Both the position numbers and the translations under genes were made by a program. Under the pieces are notes generated by a model. That model was not told where the DNA came from, did no database searches, and saw nothing but the letters and a program-made list of their open reading frames with translations. DNA of 64,000 nt from Madurella fahalii (taxonomy: Eukaryota; Ascomycota; Sordariomycetes; Sordariales), in assembly GCA_029876055.1 (NCBI GenBank), contig CM056875.1:7775001-7839000 (forward strand), written 5' to 3'. Of this stretch, positions 21,839 through 34,102 are shown piece by piece. Each line of letters starts with the position of its first letter. Positions within the stretch are counted from its first letter, which is position 1.

Positions 21839-23116
21839 ATGGACGACAACAGGGGCCAGAGGAGGCAGAATGAACCGCCCATTTACTCCGCTTCAAGTTC
21901 GCGACACCACCAGCCGCTCCATGATCAATCGCAGCAACGCCGGCCCTTTGTGGGCGCCCAAGGAGAGAGGTTCAGGCCTGCACCTCTTAGCACGCCGTCC
22001 TCTGGAGCAGCACGGGGCATTAGCGGATCGTCTGCATACAGTGGATATTACCAGGACACCTCAGCGACAGGTTTCCCGGCAACAGCGATGCCACAGGGCG
22101 CAATGAGCTACCACCACTCGACGGCGGACTACGGGCAAGCAGATTCGCGGCAGGCCCAGAGCTTTGGAGGCACATACACCCCAGCGATGATGTACAACGT
22201 GCAGCAGGCCGCGGGCCCGCAGAGCAGTGCCGTGTACGATGCAAGCCAGCAGTTTCCCCCACGGCAGGCTGCAGGGCTGCCGATGATGACGACGGATGTC
22301 ACGGCCCCTTACTTCCCAAGCGAGCCGGCCAACGCGGCAGCCACGTCCACCCTGCAGGCGCAGGCGGCGTCTACGAGCACTCCACAAATATATCAACAAC
22401 CCGGCTTGCATGGTTATCCCGCAAGCAGCATGGCTGCCGTTGGCGGGATGACAACACAGACAACTCCTGCTGGAGACGTTAGGATGGAGGAAGAGTACCC
22501 TGCTGCAGGGGGCCTTGATGAGGCGTATGCATCCTACCAGTCAGCACTGAAGGAGATATTCCAGAACATACGAAGCGGAGTGCTGGAGGCTGCCAGTGAA
22601 TCGCTCCTCAACGTCTCCGATTGGCTTCTCACACACGTCGTGGAGTTGGGTAAGCTACCAGGAAAGGCGCAATTTTAACAATAGAAAGAGCTGTTGCTAA
22701 TGGGCATTCATGAGCCAGGCCTTACTTCAGACGACCAGAATTTGCACGGCGAACGAATCAAGCTCTGGAATGACTTTAACCATGCCTGGTTGGCCATGTT
22801 TCAACGCCAAAAAGAAATGCTAGAGTCTGGACAACAACTACAGCGCTCACAGAGCTTGATCCCACAGGACGGCCTGCAGAAGATGGGCAAGGAGCTAGTA
22901 AGACTTTGCGACAGCATCGAACGCCATGGCCTTGTCGATTACCAGTATGGTGTCTGGGAAGAACGGATTATTGATAGTATGTATCGGGTCTCAACGCTGC
23001 ATTGATTTGTTGCTTACATCTCTCTGCTAGTTCTGGAGGAATGCCTCGATCTTTGTGGATCTTCTAACACACCCGGTGGCGGGGGCGAGCCGTCTTCCAG
23101 CTCCCGTCGTCGCTGA
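21839..23116 (+). CDS. Filamentous-fungal regulator-like protein (RfeF-like, tentative)
   Basis: The spliced protein has 384 residues from exons 21839-22649, 22719-22976 and 23031-23116; introns of 69 and 54 bp have GT-AG ends. The N-terminal ~220 residues are low complexity and rich in Gln, Ser, Ala, Tyr and Pro, like activation or prion-like segments. The C-terminal ~130 residues form a compact, probably all-helical domain: YQSALKEIFQNIRSGVLEAA, SLLNVSDWLLTHVVELGLTS, LVRLCDSIERHGLVDYQYG, ILEECLDLCG. The arrangement resembles fungal proteins labelled RfeF or regulatory factor effector, but that comes from memory and is unverified. No DNA-binding motif is visible. It stands alone between two multi-kilobase gene-poor regions, which fits a developmentally regulated gene with large control regions. 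Confidence 0.75.
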
Positions 23117-26100
23117 AACGCGGAATTTCGCCCCCTGAGGATGGGACCGCCAGCGGATGGGCTTCTGGCAATCTGGTTGATAGGAGAATCTGGAGCAATT
23201 TCTTCTTTTTATTATTATCAATTTTTTTTTACCTAAGTTTAGGCCCTATGTACCGCCAGACAGTTTACCTCCCACTTATCACTCATTTACGCCTTTCTGT
23301 TTTCGTATTCTTATTCTTCTATTTTTCTTGATGCTTGTAGCAAGGAGTTGGGAGATCGCCTTGGTTGCCTACGAATGGGAGTTCGCCGGGAGGACGCACA
23401 ATGGGAGCTCAGGAGGATTCCTTCTTCTCACTGATCTCTTTTTAGAGGAGGACTATCCAGCTTTGGAATGGCGTGCGCGAAATAGCAGCTAAAGATTGCT
23501 CTATGATGCCGGAAACAGAGGGGGTAGGGGAGGCCTTGGGGAAGCTGCTCTCTTAGCCACTGCATGATGGCTAGTTGATGGGGGCCAGTTTTGGAGTTCC
23601 TGGAATGCCTGCTTTGTTCTGTTAAGGGATGGGAAAACAAGAGAGGGCTCCGGAAGCCCCGCTTAATGTCACTTCCCGCGATGGTTAACGGACACGGAGA
23701 GGGGGTGCATACCACAATACACGGCCAATTGGCGATCATGAACCCTTCATTTACGAACCCAGCGGGGCTGTGGAGAGAGACGAGCACCACTGATTCATGT
23801 TGCTCGCGACGGAGAACATACATGGAACGGGAAGACTGGACATGGGATGGGTACACGGCAGGGGTACTCGTTGGGTAGAATAACAATCGAAGTTGGCTGG
23901 TCTGACGCTTCGTTCGTAGTTGTACATAGTTTTACTTGTCTTACCTAGAGGTTGGCACTCCGCCAGTGTATTATACACAAATACGAGGACAGATACGGAT
24001 GGTATTTATATCCATGTGACACACTCAAAGATGGGCCTGCGGCAATACCAGTCTAAAGGCCATCTATTGGTCTTGCTATTGGAATTCGGGGGGGCGGGAG
24101 TAGCTATACCGGCTGGATAATTCGATCATGCTGACGCGGGGCAAAAATACTTCCTCATAAGGATTGGACCAGAATAGGGGGAGGGCGCCAATGGGTGGTG
24201 TATTCGACAAAGAAACAGGTTGATGCGGTGTAGTTCGGGGGGTGGCAATGGCAAACAGACATACTGCACACTAGCTGATGAAACGGCTCCTCCCGAGGAG
24301 CCCGGGTTCATCACAGCTGAAACCGTTGTTTTTTACCGTCTGCATGTCTTCCCAGCAGGTATCCACGAAGGCGGCGATATCCCGATGTTTGTAAACGATT
24401 GGAGGGGCACAAAATCCAGGGGAGCAAGAGATTTTCTCTTTGTTTGGGTTGGACGAGTGGGTGAGGGCCAAAGGTCCAACCAATGAAAAGGCGTAGATTG
24501 AGACATCGACCGCGCTGCTGGGTCCAACTTACTTTTTCCTAATCGAGCACCCATTTCCCCCTCACACTGGGACCCCTTCGACCGCTCGGCTACAGCACAA
24601 CATCCTGTGGCGTCTTGGAAGCCGAAAGTAAGAGATCACATGTACACTATGAGTGCACGCGCTATTTATGAAGGCCGAAATCTGCAGATCGCCCCGCCGC
24701 GCTAGGCACACACCCACCACCAAACGTCGACGACCAAATGTCTCTCGCCGCGGGCTACTTCCACAGTTTGCGGCCCCTGCGCAGTCGAGGCTACGGCAGA
24801 ACACACATGGGATCGATCGAATCGAGTGGATTTTAAACTTACATCCCGGCGATCGATGCACTAAACTACACTAGAAACAACTAGGCGTCTCCGACCGCTG
24901 GCCAAGACTAGTCACCCGGTGCGTTCATGTGAGACGTCACATCGACAGCCCCACAATCTCCCACCATTGGGCTCAGAGCGCGGCATGGATGCCGTTCGTT
25001 TGCGGTCAGAGCACTGAGACAAAGCCGGATGGCGCTGCAAACGACGCATTCAAGTCGGTGTTTTGCCGATACGCAAGGGCACCGGCGACCTCTGTACAGT
25101 ACAGCGTAGGACCGCCATTTGCCAGTTGGCTCGGCTGCGGCCGCCCGGACAGCGATAGCCATACAGGGGTTGAATCTCTTTCCGGATCTGGCGCTGCAAT
25201 CGCCCGTCTGCATCTTGAGACGTCTCAACGCCGCTAGCTCGGGGATGCTCGGGGACCAACTCGGCGCGCTCTTGCAAACAAGAAGTCCGGGCTTCACGGA
25301 AATAGCATAAAGAGGCCGGATAAGGGTCAATTCGCGCACACCCTCCCGGCAAATCCAGTCCCGGAGCCATGGACTCGATTCGACAGGGGTGTAGCCCCAT
25401 GCCGCCTCCTGTCACAATCCCCGGGACCAGGTGACCTGTCAGATCCCACCAAATCGGGCGCTGCGATGCATCGTCCATCACAGTGAGCCTCACCTTACTC
25501 AGGTCGGTTAGGGCGAAAAGCGCAGGACAATCACCGAAGACGGGTCCTTCTTAACTCCGTCAAGTCACGGTCGGTTGACCAGAGAATGTGCCAAATCGAG
25601 GTTGCTGCAGGGACCATGACAGCTGAATCTGACCCAGAGCCGGGGAAGCTTTTGAACCAACGCCAGCGCCTCAAAGTGGTGCCCAACGCCGCCTTGTCTT
25701 GAAGGACCCAATCAACGTTACGCACGGAAAGGAAGGTTGGACGATCGGCACCGCCTTGGGTCTGCGGGATGCAGCCTCTCCATCGCGCCTTGTGCCGCCG
25801 TGGCTTCAAGCCTTCCTAAACGGCTAGAAACAATATGCAACAGAGAAGCTTTACTGGAATCAGATCCCATCGGTCGCCGGCAAAGGCGCCGCGATGTCCA
25901 ATGACGCTTCCTGGTGTTCAAGATCGCCCCATCAATCACCACACCCCTGACCTGCGATTCTCCTTACCTTTGATTCGCTAGTCAATAGTCGGTTTACGAA
26001 AGCCTCGTCCTTGGCAATCGCACGTCTCGAGGCTTGCGATCGCCCAAGCCTGTCTCGGCGCCGGGTGATCCCCTTCAGCTCTTCCAATAATCCTAGGAAC

Positions 26101-26537
26101 GATCGTTCCCTTGGCCCGGGGCTGGGATTGGCTACATGCTTGACGTCACAGACGTGCTCTCAGCAGCGAGCTCCATGATGGCAGTCGGGCACACAGAGTG
26201 ACCGTCACGCCCAGCGGCAGCGGCCGCCCCAGAAACAATCACTAGGCTCAATTCATCACACCAGAAGAAGCAGCTCTAGGCCGCCGACACATTTCGGAGA
26301 GGGCGTGGGAACAGCCCGGGAATGAGTAGGTATCGCTTTATTGGACGCCAGGTCGCCGATGCGTATCTCGTTAACCTGCCTCTCTATGGCGCTATCGACG
26401 GGGCAGAGCAAGGCGACAACCCTGCGTAGTCCCGTGAACCAGATGCCCGGGTCTTTCGACCAAAGGGGGGAAAGGAAAACGAGCCCATCGTTTCTTAAGG
26501 AAACATGGGGCTGTGCTATCCCCGCGAGCCGGATGGC
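23117..26537. other. 3.4-kb gene-poor stretch
   Basis: This lies between the regulator-like gene and the 3' end of calcineurin B. Frames of up to 152 codons (23428-23886 minus; 25050-25493 minus) carry no motif I recognise and are shadowed on the other strand. A palindromic CRE sits at 26141-26148. I see no tRNA or mobile element. Confidence 0.5.
26141..26148. promoter_or_regulatory. Palindromic CRE (TGACGTCA)
   Basis: A perfect CREB/ATF-type bZIP site (Atf1/AtfA class) lies in intergenic DNA about 390 bp past the calcineurin B stop. It is not next to an obvious start codon, so its function is uncertain. Confidence 0.3.
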
Positions 26538-27477
26538 CTAGAACTGATCTGCAACCGGGGCATAAACGGGTCAGCAATGAAGGCCGAAATTTTGTCTCGC
26601 AGTCCAAAATGACGAGATTGAATGCTCACCTAGCGTCATGCTCATGCTCACGTCCGTATTCTCGACCATCTTGGTAAACTCCTCAAAGCTGATCTTGCCG
26701 TCGTTGTCCAGGTCCGCCTCCATGATGGTCTTGTCCACGATCTGCTGCAGCTGCTGGTCCTTAAGGTTGTTGCCTACCATCATCTTGAGCACAATGAAAA
26801 GTTCGCCATTGCTGATGTAGCCGTCGCGGTCAATGTCGTAGACCTTGAAGGCGAACCGCAGCTTCTGCTCCTTGTTGCCCTTGCTCGAGAAGGCACTTAG
26901 CCCAGACACAAATTCCTGGAAGTCGACGTCGCCGCCACCGTCTTCATCGAAGATAGCAATCATTCTAGGGAGGTTGTCAGCCTGGTTACTTCCAACCTGG
27001 TCTCTCCTCCCCCCGAAACCGGCGGCTGGCGGAGGAATAAATCGCGGACCGACCTGGTAGCAAGCGGGTTGGAAGATATTTGAGGCAGGCTCAGGAATTC
27101 GTCGCGTTCGATGGTGCCAGAGTTATCCTGCATAGGTGAAGAAAAGACCCACGTCAGTACACACATTCTTCACCTTTCCATTGGCGAGACCCTCAACATT
27201 CGTCTCCTCTTCAGCGAGCTGTCCGAAACAAAATAAAATAGAATAGAATAATAAATAAATAAATAAAAAATGATGGTAACACGGCGTACCTTGTCCAATT
27301 TCATAAACCTCTTCCGTAGCCGGTCGACCTCCTCCCTGTCAACTGCGGATGGGGGCAACCACCGGTCAGCTCAACCGCATCTCACGCCATTTCTTGCACG
27401 ATGCGTAGGGGAGGAGAAGCCGTACAGTTGGACCCCTGGACGATATCGTCCAATACTGTGCTCGATGCGTTGCCCAT
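26538..27477 (-). CDS. CNB1: Calcineurin regulatory subunit B
   Basis: This is the Ca2+-binding regulatory subunit of the phosphatase calcineurin. Five minus-strand exons, 27477-27426, 27342-27290, 27127-27054, 26964-26630 and 26548-26538, give 174 residues, the usual fungal length. The start MGNASSTV carries the N-myristoylation glycine. Four EF-hand loops are visible: DKDNSGTIERDE (split by intron 2), DEDGGGDVDFQE, DIDRDGYISNGE and DLDNDGKISFEE. The final exon is only 11 nt and supplies DQF and the stop; without splicing the C-terminus would be replaced by unrelated residues. Intron 2 (162 bp) contains an AT-rich tetranucleotide-like tract. EPL1 is divergent across about 1.4 kb. Confidence 0.96.
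27236..27270. repeat. AT-rich simple repeat in CNB1 intron 2
   Basis: A stretch of AATAA/AAATA-type units inside the second intron contrasts with the GC-rich surroundings. Confidence 0.7.
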
Positions 27478-28416
27478 GGTGCCGGCTTGTTATGTAGATC
27501 TTCTCTTCTGTTTCGTTTTCGCTGGTCTCAAGCACCACCCAGAGTCGGGGAGCAGGAAAAGGTGGCAAAGGGAAACGGCGCTGCGCGAAACGGGGTGGGT
27601 ATCAAGAGCGCAAAGGGAGATAGATGTGCAGTCTGTGAACCACGGTCGTGTCCGTTGTCGCCTGCGCCGTAGCAGCAAAAAAAGCCGAATCGGCCCTTTG
27701 TGTGTAATTGTCGAGTTCCAACAAGAGATCGCCTGTCTCGCGCCGCAGAAACTAGGTAGGATGCGAAAAACCGGTAAAGAGCGTTTGGGCGTTGCGGAAT
27801 GGTTCAGGTCAGCTGGAGTGTGCTGGGCAGGTAAGGTAAACGAAGGCCGGTAGCGGGTCGGCCGTCGGTTTCGTCGCAGGCACTGCAAAACCGGTCGTTG
27901 CGATCAGGCCCAAGAGAGTTCTGCGAGGTCGGGAGGTAAGGCTGAGGCGGGAAGGTTGTCTGACAGAGCGGGTTGTTGCGCGATTGCCGATAACAACCCG
28001 AATTGCACACACACACCAAACTCGTAGGTCCCAGCCTAACCAACCAACGAGAGCGGGGGTGGGGGGACGTACTCAGAGGGCCAGAACGCGCTGGGGCAAA
28101 AGCCTGACGGCGGGGGAAATGTGGACTGTGCGCCCCTGCCTAGAAATTTTGGGGGAGGCGAGGGGCCAAATACCAGCCACACGTGCGTATGCGCGCACTA
28201 GCCACAACCGCCTGAGTAAACCCAGCTGCGCAGACAAGGCAACGATGAAGTCGGAGCAGGGCACGTGCCTAGCATCTGGACGGCATCGACTAATTACATG
28301 TACAGGAAAGTTGACCAGGACACTCGATGCATGCAGTTTGCTACCACGGCAAACACAGACCCCAAACCTGCCAAACATGCGACTAGTGGCACTAATGACT
28401 TACGCTAACCCCAAAC

Positions 28417-28424
28417 TGACGTCA
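28417..28424. promoter_or_regulatory. Palindromic CRE (TGACGTCA)
   Basis: A perfect bZIP/CRE palindrome lies in the CNB1-EPL1 divergent region, 479 bp before the EPL1 start. It is a candidate site for an Atf1-like stress factor. Confidence 0.4.
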
Positions 28425-28839
28425 AGATTCTTTGGGTCGTGCGTACGTACGAAAACACCGCAGGCTCGGGTTGTAAATGAAGGAGGCGTCACGGCCTGCT
28501 TCTCGCTGCGTGGGTAGGACGGGCCTGCGTTTGCTTGCTGCGAGAAGGAAATTTTACTGGGGTTGCATGGGGGCCAGGAGGGAACTTGGGCGGAAGTGCT
28601 GGGCTGCGTGTGGGCGCAGCAATCGGCCAAGGGAAGGAAATGGGGCCCACCCGCTTCCCCCTTTCAGCCAATCGCCAGAATCAGAGTCCTGGAACACGCC
28701 GCCAAAACAGCAAAATCTGCGCCAGAACCTCAACGACACTCCATCGCGAGACGAGACTTTAGCCATCAAAATAACAACAACAACGCCAGTTTTGCATCAA
28801 AAAACTCGGCAGACCGCTTTCGCATGGCACCTTGCATGA

Positions 28840-28846
28840 TATAAAA
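28840..28846 (+). promoter_or_regulatory. TATA box, likely EPL1
   Basis: TATAAAA lies 57 bp upstream of the EPL1 ATG, which would imply a short 5' untranslated region. The assignment rests on sequence and position. Confidence 0.45.
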
Positions 28847-28902
28847 TTTTTTCTTTTGGGGTTTCCCCAGGCTTTTTGCCAAACTTTCCTCCCCCAGCAG
28901 CC

Positions 28903-30738
28903 ATGGCGACCAGGAAAGTCCGGTACAAGAAACTGAGCGTGAAAACAGCTCTGCCGGTGCTCAAAGAGGATCAGATCGATCCGTCAGAGTATGAATCACT
29001 CACTAATGAGGCCCAAATCGCGACCGGCGTCGAACAGGCCGAGGAAAATGTGAGTTAAAACTTACCGTCGATTGAGCGCGGTTGTCACGTGCCAGCGCAC
29101 GTGCCACATCGCACATCGCCCATCAGTTCACCTGGAATGCCATAACTGACCTTCAATCTTGCAGGAATACCATCTTCAGGCGGTGCTGCAGAGCGCCGGC
29201 GTCGCTGCTGATAAGGAGATTCCAGTACCTCCGCCCCAGGAGAGCACGCTCAAGTATGACGAGCTCTACTCGCGGCAGTTCTCCAAAACATCAACATACA
29301 TCCGCTTCTCCCAAACCGTGGAAGAATGCATCGGGTGCATGTATGACATGACGGAGGAAGATGATGTCTTTCTCAAGTCGTACAACCAGAAGCGTGCCGC
29401 CTCGGCTCAGCTCTCGGAGGATGACTTTGAAAAGATCATGGAGGTGTTCGAGGATACCGCCCACATCAAAGCCCCGTTCGCCTCGGTAGACCAGACCATA
29501 GTTCCGTACGATGACATGCTCCAGGGCCTGCAGGACCTCGAAAGCGCAAAGGTCCTACCCCATGCCAAGGAGCTTTATGGGTACTGGAAATCGCGCCGAC
29601 AAGCCTCGAGTAACCGGCCGCTGCATCCCACGCTCAAGTTCGAAATGCACCAGGAAAGTGATGACATGGATCCGTACGTCTGTTTCCGGCGGCGCGAGGT
29701 CAGGCAGACTCGGAAGACGAGGGCCAGGGATGTTCAAAGCGCGGACAAGCTCAAGCGTCTGCGGAAAGAACTCGAAGAAGGCCGCCAACTCGTCCTGTCT
29801 GCTCACAACCGCGAGCTTTTGAAGGCAGAGGTGCTGAAAGCGGATCGTGCTATCTTCGAGCTGAGATCCCAGCTCAAGGAACACAAGATCCGTCTCGGCA
29901 TTAAGACCGACGACGAAGACCTTATTAACCAGAAGGTCAGTTTTATGCTCTCCGTGTGCCAGCCCTCCTCTTTTGTGCTAACAGCTCGCAGCCGCAAAAG
30001 AGAAAGGCCCCAGATGTCCCTGCCGTCCAGCGGCCACCGCCACCAGCGCAACTTCGCTTGTCTGTCCGGCAAGATGGCCGGCCGACCGAGGCGGATCTTG
30101 CGCACTTGGCTGACCGGTTGGCTGAGAAGGAGAACGAACTCCGCGCCGATATCGAGAAGAAGGTGCAGAGCCATAGTGAATGGAACCGAAACCATGTGGA
30201 CCTCACACGAGGTCCGCTAGCGCCAGTCCCAGGACCCCGAAAGGATCCCGGCTTTAGACCAGCAAAGACTCAGTATTTGATGACGCCGCCGGCATCTGCT
30301 TCGTCGGCGTCTTTTGAAGAGCCCACACCAATGGACCTTGACAAGCTGCAAAGTCCAGAACCGGTCTTCAAGTTCCGGGGCGTGGCGCGGGATGAGCAAT
30401 CGAGGGAAAATCCACCAGCGTATCGACGTCGGATTGGCCGGCTCAACCGATTGTGGATTGATCGGCGTGGTCTTGCAAGTCCGCCTCGTGACGTTAGCAC
30501 CGAGGTGTTAGACCGGTGGAAGTATGACCAGTCTTCGGATGACGAGGAAGACCCGCCGCTGTACGAAGTCGATCCCTTCGATACGCGGGCTTTGAAGTTC
30601 CGTGCCTCAATCCCGCTGCCGCCTTGGATGACGACGCGAGTAACTGTCCCGAACGCGCGGGCACCGCTACCACCGCCACAACCCCCACAAACAATACCAC
30701 AACCACAACTTCCACCCCAACCTCCATCAGCGACTTGA
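28903..30738 (+). CDS. EPL1: Enhancer of polycomb-like protein Epl1 (NuA4)
   Basis: Epl1 is the scaffold of the NuA4 histone H4/H2A acetyltransferase (and piccolo NuA4), bridging Esa1, Yng2 and Eaf6 to the rest of the complex. Exons are 28903-29049, 29165-29935 and 29992-30738, giving 554 residues. The N-terminal EPcA domain opens MATRKVRYKKLSVKTALPVL; further family stretches are SKTSTYIRFSQTVEECIGCM and HPTLKFEMHQESDDMDPYVC followed by the basic FRRREVRQTRKTRARD. A coiled region (about residues 240-310) contains the second intron. The C-terminal quarter has a conserved RIGRLNRLWIDRRGL stretch and a Pro/Gln-rich tail. The last residues just before the stop are the least certain part. Confidence 0.93.
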
Positions 30739-32759
30739 AGTCCGCTGTGCGCGTTTTGTGGTTTTCAGTTGACATCGAGTACCGTCCGTCCGTGTGCGGT
30801 CGGGCTCCGGCAAGAATTCTTTGCCGTGTATACCCTCTCAACACTCCGATGATGCATTTAGCGATGGGCCTGGGAAAAAGAAGGTTATGGCCTGGCGAGG
30901 CGTTTAGGTGCGTGGGTTTTGCGTAGATGATAATGTCGGCCCAGGCAAAGCCATGTATATATGAGTAACCAACGGCTGCCACATCTGCTGTGAACATTCA
31001 AGAGTTCCAGCAGCGATGTTGATAAACGAAGCATCATTTTGCATCATGTGGTTTTCTCTCCTGGTCATTTGACTCGTTGCGTAAAGAGGACCGAGCTAGA
31101 AGATGATGGCCGAATGTCGGATAAGCTCGGTCTCGGCCGAATTTGTCGTGGCGGGTTCAGTCGATGAAATGTCGTCCAATCCATCTCCAGGGTCGTTGCG
31201 CCGGTCGAGCCGGCGAAGCGGTCACCGCACACGGAGAACAGGTCCTCGCAACGGGCGGCAGGAGGAGCCTCGTATTCTCAGCTTCGCAGCACTCCCACAG
31301 AGTGACTAGTGCATGCCCCCGAGGGCGACGTCGACAAAGTAGCACAGAAGCAAGTCCGGGTGCCGGAAAAGAAGTCTTACACTCCGTAAAGGCTTATTCA
31401 AGCCGTGTGCGGCCCTGATCTAGCAGGTCCGGCACACAGAGAGATGTGGGCTTCCATCCAAGTTTAGTAGATCCGATCCAGAGAGCTCCCTCCATGCGGA
31501 TGAAAAAGGGAGGAGAGTAATGTTGGCGAATTGACACCTTTTTGTTGTTGTCGGTGCAGATGGTGTCTTGCGGGCCTTGACGGACCAAGATTGTGTCTGC
31601 GACGCAAACCTGTGGCTGGACGCGCGAAATACCTATCGGCGGCCATGGCTGCGCCGGACCACAGTGTAGGCAACGGGAAATGACGAGACCACGTCTAGTA
31701 CCAACAGACCTGACCGGCCTATGAATTGAGCCATCCTTGGGCGTGTGCGGTTGGAGGTCAGCTGTGGAGACCTCGCTCTCCGGATGATGGGTTTGGCGAC
31801 CAAGCAGCGCCGCGAAACATGTTGCGGCCCCGGGTAGAAACGATCAACGCTCATCTTCCCCGGATCAGGAAGCCTTGCTGTATAGCAATCATGGTGTTGA
31901 GGGCATTGCTGTCTTGGACGCAAGTTCTCCGTCTGTGAACAGGAAAAAGCAAAGTCAGTCTCGGAGTTGTAAGCGACGGAGGAAGATCTTCCGGCCGAAT
32001 AAGGTTTGAACGCAGAAACCTCTCGATTCTTGAAAGACGAGAGGTAGCACCATCATACCTCGAAGGTTTCCGCGTAGAGGTCAGTTGAATCGTCTTTCCA
32101 TAGCTTATAGCCTCGGGTTAGTGGCCGAAAGGAAGGCTGGGTAAGCACCCGTACCAGACCTCAGCTGCAAGGATCTCTCTTGACAGGGAGTTTGATAGGA
32201 GCGCCGGAACGATTCAATGGAAGGAGACAAGACGTTCGCGAGCGGAAGACGACGTTCTGTTTGTTTACGTCACGTCTTGGATGGTGAGGAGAGTTAGGGC
32301 AGAGCCGGAGGAGGTGCTAGAAGAATTGGTGTGTCTTGGTGCAGTGTGGGGGTTCTTGAAGAAACTCCAAAGCGGCAGCCCCATCTGTGGAGCCCTTTTC
32401 GTTGGCTGCCAGCCAATCGGCGGCGCGCACGCACGGTCCACTTCGGTGCTTGGGAGCGGACCCACCTCGTGCGTTGCGGCATGAGATCAACGAGACCCCT
32501 CATAGATGCTGCCCCGCCGACGACGGGAAGTACCTAGAGACACCCTCGCACCAGACCAACTTCAAGCATCTAGTAGAACCAGAGAATTTACGGCAAAACC
32601 AAGAAGACTAGACCGGCTCAGTGGTAAATACGCCGTTATTAGGGTCGAACCTTCGAAACTACGCCCTCCATTACCACCAAGGAAATACAAGGTACAGGGT
32701 AAATGCCCCTCGCCTTGCCAACCGCAACCCCTCCTAAAACAGCGATATTTTGAGCCACC
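30739..32759. other. Intergenic, no supported gene
   Basis: This 2-kb interval lies between tandem genes EPL1 and KAE1. On the minus strand around 31,630-32,200 there are short frames with intron-like boundaries, but no start codon or family motif could be joined to them. The rest shows nothing recognisable. Confidence 0.4.
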
Positions 32760-33842
32760 ATGAGCACAATCACCAAGAAGAGGCGTCGCATCGCCCTCGG
32801 TTGCGAAGGCTCCGCCAACAAACTCGGTATCGGCGTGATCCTGCACGAAGGCGACATATCCTCCGCGACATCGACCTCGACCGTCCTCTCCAACGTGCGA
32901 CACACGTTCGTCTCCCCGCCGGGGACCGGCTTCCTCCCCAAAGACACGGCCCGGCACCACCGCGCCTTCTTCGTGCGCGTCGCCAAGCAGGCCCTGGCGG
33001 ACGCCGGCATCACCGTCGCCGACATCGACTGCATCTGCTACACGCGGGGTCCGGGGATGGGCGCGCCGCTGACCTCGGTGGCCGTCGCGGCGCGGACGCT
33101 CGCGCTGCTCTGGGGCAAGGAGCTGGTCGGGGTGAACCACTGCGTGGGCCACATCGAGATGGGGCGGGCCATCACGGGCGCGGCGCACCCCGTGGTGCTG
33201 TACGTGTCGGGCGGGAACACGCAGGTGATCGCGTACGCGGAGCAGCGGTACCGCATCTTTGGCGAGACGCTCGACATCGCCGTGGGCAACTGCCTGGACC
33301 GGTTCGCCCGCACGCTCGAGATCAGCAACGACCCGGCTCCCGGCTACAATATCGAGCAGCTGGCCAAGCAAGGCGGCAGGGTGTTGCTGGATTTGCCGTA
33401 CGCGGTCAAGGGCATGGACTGCTCGTTTAGCGGCATCTTGACAAGGGCCGACGAGCTGGCGGCGCATATGAAGGCTGGCGGGAAGGGCCCTGACGGGGAG
33501 TCGTTTACGCCGGCGGATCTGTGCTTCAGCCTGCAGGAGACTGTGTTTGCGATGTTGGTCGAGATCACAGAAAGGGCAATGGCGCATGTTGGCAGCAGCC
33601 AGGTGCTGATTGTCGGCGGTGTAGGGTGCAATGAGCGGCTGCAGGAGATGATGGCCGCCATGGCGGCGGACCGCGGCGGGAGCGTCTACGCGACTGACGA
33701 ACGGTTCTGCATAGACAATGGCATCATGATCGCACATGCGGGCCTATTGGCATATGAGACGGGATTCCGGACCCCGATTGAGGAGAGCACATGTACCCAG
33801 CGGTTTAGAACAGATGAGGTACTCGTCAAATGGAGGAAGTAA
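32760..33842 (+). CDS. KAE1: Kae1, tRNA t6A threonylcarbamoyltransferase (KEOPS)
   Basis: Kae1 is the catalytic subunit of KEOPS/EKC, which transfers threonylcarbamoyl to A37 of ANN-decoding tRNAs and also supports telomere and transcription functions. It is a single exon of 360 residues. The ASKHA-type ATP-binding start is IALGCEGSANKLGIGVI. The family metal ligands appear as VNHCVGHIEMGRA (H127 and H131, HxxxH). The phosphate loop VVLYVSGGNTQVIAYAEQRY and the GMDCSFSGIL and VGGVGCNERLQEMM segments are all in place. The length fits cytosolic Kae1 and there is no targeting presequence, which argues against the mitochondrial paralogue Qri7. It converges on AMPK beta with 260 bp between stop codons. 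Confidence 0.97.
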   Translation: MSTITKKRRRIALGCEGSANKLGIGVILHEGDISSATSTSTVLSNVRHTFVSPPGTGFLPKDTARHHRAFFVRVAKQALADAGITVADIDCICYTRGPGMGAPLTSVAVAARTLALLWGKELVGVNHCVGHIEMGRAITGAAHPVVLYVSGGNTQVIAYAEQRYRIFGETLDIAVGNCLDRFARTLEISNDPAPGYNIEQLAKQGGRVLLDLPYAVKGMDCSFSGILTRADELAAHMKAGGKGPDGESFTPADLCFSLQETVFAMLVEITERAMAHVGSSQVLIVGGVGCNERLQEMMAAMAADRGGSVYATDERFCIDNGIMIAHAGLLAYETGFRTPIEESTCTQRFRTDEVLVKWRK

Positions 33843-34102
33843 CAGAGTTTCTTCCCGGTATTGCGAAGTCAGTCTACCGTGACCCCCTGCGCGGCGGATT
33901 GTCCTATCGCCAGCGTCTGTGCTCCTTTCTCAACTCCAGAAACCAAGAGTGACCATACTAGCATGGGGGTAGTCCTCTGTCAAAACGCAAAGACTGCGAG
34001 AACTGAAAACCGCGTAGAGTATGAGCCGCATTGCGGTACCTCTAAAACGCCATTCCGCCATGGTCTGACTCCCAAGTGCTTCGGCCTGCGCTTTAATCTA
34101 AC

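Larger units (their letters stand above)
27478..28902. other. Shared CNB1/EPL1 divergent promoter region
   Basis: This 1.4-kb interval lies between divergent start codons. It holds a perfect CRE at 28417-28424 and a TATAAAA box at 28840-28846, close to the EPL1 start. No gene is supported. Confidence 0.5.

Noticed and set aside
31630..32200. Possible multi-exon minus-strand gene between EPL1 and KAE1 (exon-like stretch LWKDDSTDLYAETFE with GT/AG borders)
   Set aside because: No start codon can be joined to it in frame, alternative frames are equally open and no family is recognised.
32750..33430. 226-codon plus-strand and 391-codon minus-strand frames overlapping KAE1
   Set aside because: They are Arg/His/Pro/Ala-rich shadows of the strongly conserved, GC-rich KAE1 coding frame.
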